Source: Candidatus Merdimorpha stercoravium (lineage in GTDB: Bacteria > Bacteroidota > Bacteroidia > Flavobacteriales > UBA1820). Taken from it: DNA of 8,842 bases. The position numbers were made by a program, and so were the translations under genes. The stretch spans positions 1 through 8,842 of the forward strand of contig DVLY01000164.1 in NCBI GenBank assembly GCA_018715295.1. The letters run 5' to 3'. Positions 6,097 to 8,842 of this stretch are shown here, one piece after another. The stretch's first letter is position 1. Every line of letters begins with the position of its first letter. The notes beneath the pieces were generated by a model. It did no database searches, was not told the origin of the DNA, and saw nothing but the letters and a program-made list of their open reading frames with translations.

Positions 6097-6130
6097 CTTG
6101 CCCTTCGCATGCTTTTTACCCGTACATTTG
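6097..6130 (+). promoter_or_regulatory. Promoter of the NYN/OST-HTH gene
   Basis: TACATTTG at 6123-6130 fully matches the -7 consensus. CTTG at 6097-6100 lies 22 nt upstream, slightly longer than the usual 19-21. The box ends 24 nt before the ATG at 6155, giving a short leader of about 20 nt. This placement supports 6155 as the start. Confidence 0.6.
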
Positions 6131-6154
6131 TCGGGATTAAAGAGAGACCGACAC

Positions 6155-6964
6155 ATGGAAAACAAGAAATTCGCCGTCCTGATCGACGCCGACAATATCT
6201 CGCGGGCAAAGATCCGCTATATCCTCGATGAAATCGCCCGCTGGGGCTCCCCGGTCATCAAGCGGGCGTACGGAGACTGGACCTCCCCGGCCATGTCCGC
6301 CTGGAAATCCGTCCTGCTCGACAACTCGGTCATCCCCGTGCAGCAATATGCCTATACGACAGGGAAAAATGCGACGGACTCCGCCCTGATCATCGACGCA
6401 ATGGATATCCTGCACCGGGAAAACGTCGACGGTTTTTGCATCGTATCGAGCGACAGCGACTTTACGCGGCTCTCGAGCCGTATCCGCGAATCGGGCCGCG
6501 AAGTACTGGGGTTCGGCGAGCGGAAGACCCCTGCGCCGTTTGTCAAGTCGTGCGACCGTTTCGTCTTTGTGGAAATCCTCGGCCAGAGTGAAGAAACACC
6601 GGCTGCCCCGGCTTCCCCGATAAAAAAAGAGGAAAAGAAGCCCCCGGTTTCTGCCGGAGGAGTTGTTTCGGCCAATGATGTCCCGGCTGCGGGACAGAAA
6701 AAGGGAAAATCCCTCCTGCCGATCGACGAAGCGTTCAAGTCCCTGCTCGTCTCCACGGTCAATGATGTAGCCGACGAGGACGGTTGGGCATTCCTGGGGG
6801 TGGTAGGCAATGTGCTGGTGAAAAAAATGCCGGAGTTCGACCCCCGCAACTACGGTTTTCCCAAACTCACTCCGCTGATCCGGTCGCTCTTTGACCTTTT
6901 CGAGGTAGAGGAGCGGCCCTTCGGCGAGCACAATCTCAAACATATTTACGTCCGCAACCGCTGA
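6155..6964 (+). CDS. NYN domain protein with C-terminal OST-HTH/LOTUS domain (LabA/DUF88 family)
   Basis: A 269-aa cytoplasmic protein, probably an RNA-cleaving or RNA-binding enzyme. Residues 4-142 form a NYN domain (PIN-like nuclease fold). The acidic residues expected for metal binding are present: Asp11 and Asp13 (LIDADN), Asp75, Asp81 and Asp84 (TDSALIIDAMD), and Asp100 and Asp102 (SSDSDFTRL). Residues 143-187 are a Pro/Ala/Lys-rich flexible linker. Residues about 188-266 (LPIDEAFKSLL...DGWAFLGVVGNVL...DPRNYGFPKLTPLI) form an OST-HTH/LOTUS domain, an RNA-binding winged helix. ATG 6155 opens directly on the first strand (MENKKFAVLIDADN). The frame runs open to an ATG at 6041, but that extension is basic, unlike the family and overlaps the promoter. 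The natural RNA target of such bacterial proteins is not known to me. The gene stands alone, divergent from TM2. Confidence 0.92.
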   Translation: MENKKFAVLIDADNISRAKIRYILDEIARWGSPVIKRAYGDWTSPAMSAWKSVLLDNSVIPVQQYAYTTGKNATDSALIIDAMDILHRENVDGFCIVSSDSDFTRLSSRIRESGREVLGFGERKTPAPFVKSCDRFVFVEILGQSEETPAAPASPIKKEEKKPPVSAGGVVSANDVPAAGQKKGKSLLPIDEAFKSLLVSTVNDVADEDGWAFLGVVGNVLVKKMPEFDPRNYGFPKLTPLIRSLFDLFEVEERPFGEHNLKHIYVRNR

Positions 6965-7001
6965 CCGGTCCCCGGGATTTCAACCCGGTGTGGATCAGGA
7001 C
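6964..7001 (-). repeat. T-arm-like fragment resembling the 3381-3424 fragment
   Basis: Starting on the last base of the NYN stop codon, the minus strand has a 5-bp stem ccggg/cccgg around a 7-nt loop (ttgaaat), the geometry of a tRNA T-arm, but with the TTC changed. Shared with 3382-3424 are accgg, then ggatt..(c)aaccc with two changes, and an exact gatcaggac at 6993-7001 (3416-3424). No complete tRNA can be folded. Confidence 0.35.
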
Positions 7002-7050
7002 GGGAGCGATCATCGGTACACAAAGCACCTCTGCCGGAAACGGATACGAA

Positions 7051-7082
7051 AAAAGCCTTTCAGATGTTTCTGAAAGGCTTTT
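7051..7082. terminator. Bidirectional terminator between NYN gene and tRNA-Gly
   Basis: Perfect 13-bp arms, aaaagcctttcag (7051-7063) and ctgaaaggctttt (7070-7082), enclose the loop atgttt. The stem ends in A4/T4 with more A to the left (7049-7050), so it can stop transcription from the NYN gene and, on the minus strand, from the Tyr-Gly tRNA unit, whose 3' end lies 10 nt away. The left arm base is like that of the tRNA-Thr terminator (gaaaaaagcct in both). Confidence 0.9.
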
Positions 7083-7092
7083 CTAACTTTTG

Positions 7093-7165
7093 AGCGGAAG
7101 ACGAGGATCGAACTCGCGACAATCAGCTTGGAAGGCTGATGCTCTACCAACTGAGCTACTTCCGC
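7093..7165 (-). tRNA. tRNA-Gly (anticodon TCC)
   Basis: A 73-nt cloverleaf on the minus strand. The acceptor is gcggaag/cttccgc with discriminator U, usual for Gly. The D-arm is agctcagttggtagagc, the anticodon loop cttccaa has TCC at its centre with a full 5-bp stem (tcagc/gctga), and the T-arm is gcgag/ttcgatc/ctcgt. CCA is not encoded. It is read after tRNA-Tyr, 10 nt downstream of it. Confidence 0.96.
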
Positions 7166-7175
7166 AAGAGGAATG

Positions 7176-7258
7176 TGGGCGAAGATGGATTCGAACCACC
7201 GAAGTCGTAAGACAACAGATTTACAGTCTGCCCCATTTGGCCACTCTGGTATTCGCCC
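7176..7258 (-). tRNA. tRNA-Tyr (anticodon GTA)
   Basis: An 83-nt class II tRNA on the minus strand. The acceptor is gggcgaa/ttcgccc with discriminator A. The anticodon loop ctgtaaa contains GTA. A long variable arm (tgtcttacgactt region) sits before the T-arm ggtgg/ttcgaat/ccatc. CCA is not encoded. It is the first gene of a Tyr-Gly tRNA unit; this pair is commonly adjacent in bacteria. Confidence 0.96.
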
Positions 7259-7284
7259 GTATACAAAGAACTGCTTTGCGGTTG

Positions 7285-7315
7285 CAAATATACGCCATTA
7301 TTTTGATTGCGCAAA
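7285..7315 (-). promoter_or_regulatory. Perfect promoter of the tRNA-Tyr/tRNA-Gly unit
   Basis: On the minus strand TTTG (7312-7315), exactly 19 nt, then TATATTTG (7285-7292), matching every fixed base of the Bacteroidetes consensus. It lies 26 nt before the tRNA-Tyr 5' end. The bases after the -7 box, CAACCGC, are the same as at tRNA-Thr. Confidence 0.88.
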
Positions 7316-7408
7316 CCTTCCCTCCGCATTTTTTTTCGCAAAATTCCTCCCGGGAAAAAGCCCGCGTATTTTTCCGCCCACGATGGGGAATATGTCGCGC
7401 GAAAACGA

Positions 7409-7416
7409 TATATTTG
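7409..7416 (+). promoter_or_regulatory. -7 box for pepD
   Basis: TATATTTG fully matches the -7 consensus and lies 45 nt before the pepD ATG. No TTTG is found 19-21 nt upstream, so this promoter would be weaker than the tRNA one facing the other way. The leader is A-rich just before the ATG (ataataaaaaacgct) with no Shine-Dalgarno site. The rest of 7316-7408 shows nothing I can name. Confidence 0.5.
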
Positions 7417-7461
7417 GCAGATGCAAATCGCAAAATCGATAACCAAATAATAAAAAACGCT

Positions 7462-8842
7462 ATGAGTAAAGACGTTCGTTCCCTTGAGCCCCAAGCGATA
7501 TGGAACTATTTCGAGGACCTCAATGCCGTACCTCGCGGCTCGAAAAAGGAAGCCAAAGCCGTAGAATTTTTCAAAGAATTCGGAAAAAAACACCAGATAG
7601 ACACCACCGTCGATGAGATGGGCAACGTCGTTTTCCGCAAACCGGCCACCCCGGGCAAGGAAAATTCGCCCATCGTCATCCTCCAGGGACACATGGACAT
7701 GGTGCACCAGAAGAATGCCGATACCCAGTTCGATTTCGATACCGAGGGCATCCGCAGCGTAGTGGACGGCGAATGGGTACGTGCCGAAGGGACGACCTTG
7801 GGCGCGGACAACGGCATCGGAGTATCCACCGCACTGGCCATCCTCACGGCCGATGACGTGGAACACCCTGCTTTGGAAGTCCTGGTAACGGTGGACGAGG
7901 AAACCGGCATGACCGGCGCGCACAAGCTCGATCCCAAGATGCTCAAGGGCCGAATCCTGCTCAACCTCGATACGGAAGACGAAAACGAACTGTGCATCGG
8001 TTGCGCCGGCGGTATCGACACTCTCGGCGTGCTGAAGTACAAGGAAGAAAAGACCCCGACCGGCATGCTGGGCTTCCGCGTGCAGGTAAAGGGTCTCAAG
8101 GGCGGCCACTCGGGGATGGACATCATCCTGGGACGCGCCAACGCCAACAAGGTACTCAACCGGATGCTGTGGGGCGCCGGTGCCAAGTACGGATTGCGTC
8201 TTGCGGTGCTGGACGGCGGTTCGCTGCGCAATGCGATCCCGCGTGAGGCTTATGCGGAATTCGCTCTGCCCAAGGCCAAGGTAGCTGCCTACAAGAAACA
8301 CTTCAAGACCTTGTCCGAGGAGATCAAAAACGAATACAAGACGGTGGACGAGGGGATGGAGATCCTGCTCGAAGCCATCGACACCCCCAAAAAGGTGATG
8401 CCGGAAAAGGAACAGAAAGCGGTGGTCGACGCCCTGGCAGCCATGCCCAACGGGGTATTCTGCATGAGTCCCGATGTAGAAGGTCTGGTACAGACTTCGT
8501 CCAACATGGCCCGGGTAGAAGCTCGCGGAGGACGTTTCTCGGTATCGTTCCTTACGCGTTCCTCGGTCGATAGTTCGAAGATGGAAATGGCCAACGCCAT
8601 CCGTTCTACGCTGGAAATGGCAGGCTGCAAGGTGGAACAGACGGGAGGTTACTCCGGCTGGGCACCCAATCCCAAATCGCCGGTGCTGCTCAAGATGGTA
8701 CAGCTGTACAAGGACATGTTCCACCGCGACCCGCACGTAGCGGCTTGCCATGCGGGCCTCGAATGCGGGATCATCGGCGGGAAATATCCCGAGGGGATGG
8801 ACATGGTGTCCTTCGGGCCGACGATCGTGCATCCGCACTCTC
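7462..8842 (+). CDS. pepD: Aminoacyl-histidine dipeptidase PepD (M20C metallopeptidase), 3'-truncated by window edge
   Basis: A cytoplasmic di-zinc dipeptidase that hydrolyses Xaa-His (carnosinase-type) and other dipeptides. 460 residues are present. Escherichia coli PepD has about 485, so some 25 C-terminal residues lie beyond the window. Expected M20 residues are all seen: His77 and catalytic Asp79 (QGHMDMV), bridging Asp116 (LGADNGIG), general base Glu146 with metal ligand Glu147 (DEETGMTGA), Asp170 (LNLDTEDEN) and the final His in TIVHPHS. Their spacing agrees with E. coli PepD at an offset of 3. LKGGHSGMDI (about 212-221) lies in the lid/dimerisation domain typical of M20C. ATG 7462 follows an A-rich leader and a -7 box. 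The gene is transcribed away from the tRNA-Tyr/Gly unit. A long open frame antisense to it is a GC-bias artefact. Confidence 0.96.
   Translation, partial: MSKDVRSLEPQAIWNYFEDLNAVPRGSKKEAKAVEFFKEFGKKHQIDTTVDEMGNVVFRKPATPGKENSPIVILQGHMDMVHQKNADTQFDFDTEGIRSVVDGEWVRAEGTTLGADNGIGVSTALAILTADDVEHPALEVLVTVDEETGMTGAHKLDPKMLKGRILLNLDTEDENELCIGCAGGIDTLGVLKYKEEKTPTGMLGFRVQVKGLKGGHSGMDIILGRANANKVLNRMLWGAGAKYGLRLAVLDGGSLRNAIPREAYAEFALPKAKVAAYKKHFKTLSEEIKNEYKTVDEGMEILLEAIDTPKKVMPEKEQKAVVDALAAMPNGVFCMSPDVEGLVQTSSNMARVEARGGRFSVSFLTRSSVDSSKMEMANAIRSTLEMAGCKVEQTGGYSGWAPNPKSPVLLKMVQLYKDMFHRDPHVAACHAGLECGIIGGKYPEGMDMVSFGPTIVHPHS

Noticed and set aside
6041..6154. Longer NYN protein starting at ATG 6041
   Set aside because: The added 38 residues are basic, do not fit the family N-terminus and overlap the promoter box at 6123-6130; the ATG at 6155 opens directly on the first NYN strand.
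5853..6231. Several 60-100 codon frames in the TM2/NYN intergenic region
   Set aside because: They cross promoters and repeats, show no coding character and differ in every frame.
7156..8838. A 560-codon open frame antisense to pepD
   Set aside because: It runs through two tRNA genes and the promoters and opposes a clear M20C peptidase; it is a composition artefact.

Overview
The window looks like a chromosomal segment of a fairly GC-rich Bacteroidales bacterium, most likely Rikenellaceae/Alistipes-like. Three things point there: several promoters match the Bacteroidetes consensus TTTG-N19-TAnnTTTG, Shine-Dalgarno sites are absent with A-rich leaders instead, and the tRNAs lack an encoded CCA. 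The proteins also resemble Bacteroidales families as I remember them, notably a Porphyromonas PtpA-type peptidase. The genus is inference. Most of the content is housekeeping or conserved accessory material. I found no CRISPR array, transposase, phage gene or biosynthetic cluster.

Layout. 1-1083 (+): 3' part of prfA (release factor 1), whose start lies before the window. 1140-3287 (+): a secreted S9B serine exopeptidase very like prolyl tripeptidyl peptidase A. 3302-3367: a bidirectional terminator hairpin with 28-bp perfect arms. 3374-4020: a small AT-richer island holding an unrecognised 123-aa gene. A degenerate copy of the 3' end of the neighbouring tRNA-Thr gene marks its left edge and the intact tRNA-Thr(TGT) gene (3998-4071, -) its right edge.

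4177-5864 (-): three genes reading right to left, a TM2-domain membrane protein, a beta-propeller lipoprotein and a YjbR/MmcQ-like protein. 5865-6154 is a divergent intergenic region with a -7 box in each direction and short repeats. 6155-6964 (+): a NYN (PIN-like nuclease) protein with a C-terminal OST-HTH/LOTUS domain. 7051-7082: bidirectional terminator. 7093-7258 (-): tRNA-Gly(TCC) and tRNA-Tyr(GTA), with Tyr transcribed first from a perfect consensus promoter. 7462-8842 (+): pepD, an M20C aminoacyl-histidine dipeptidase cut by the window end.

How it fits together. The two peptidases fit a proteolytic, peptide-using lifestyle: PtpA releases tripeptides outside the cytoplasm and PepD splits dipeptides inside. 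prfA and the tRNAs serve translation. The parts most worth a second look are the tRNA-Thr-bounded island with its orphan gene and operator-like dyad, the near-leaderless promoter of the lipoprotein, and the NYN/OST-HTH protein.
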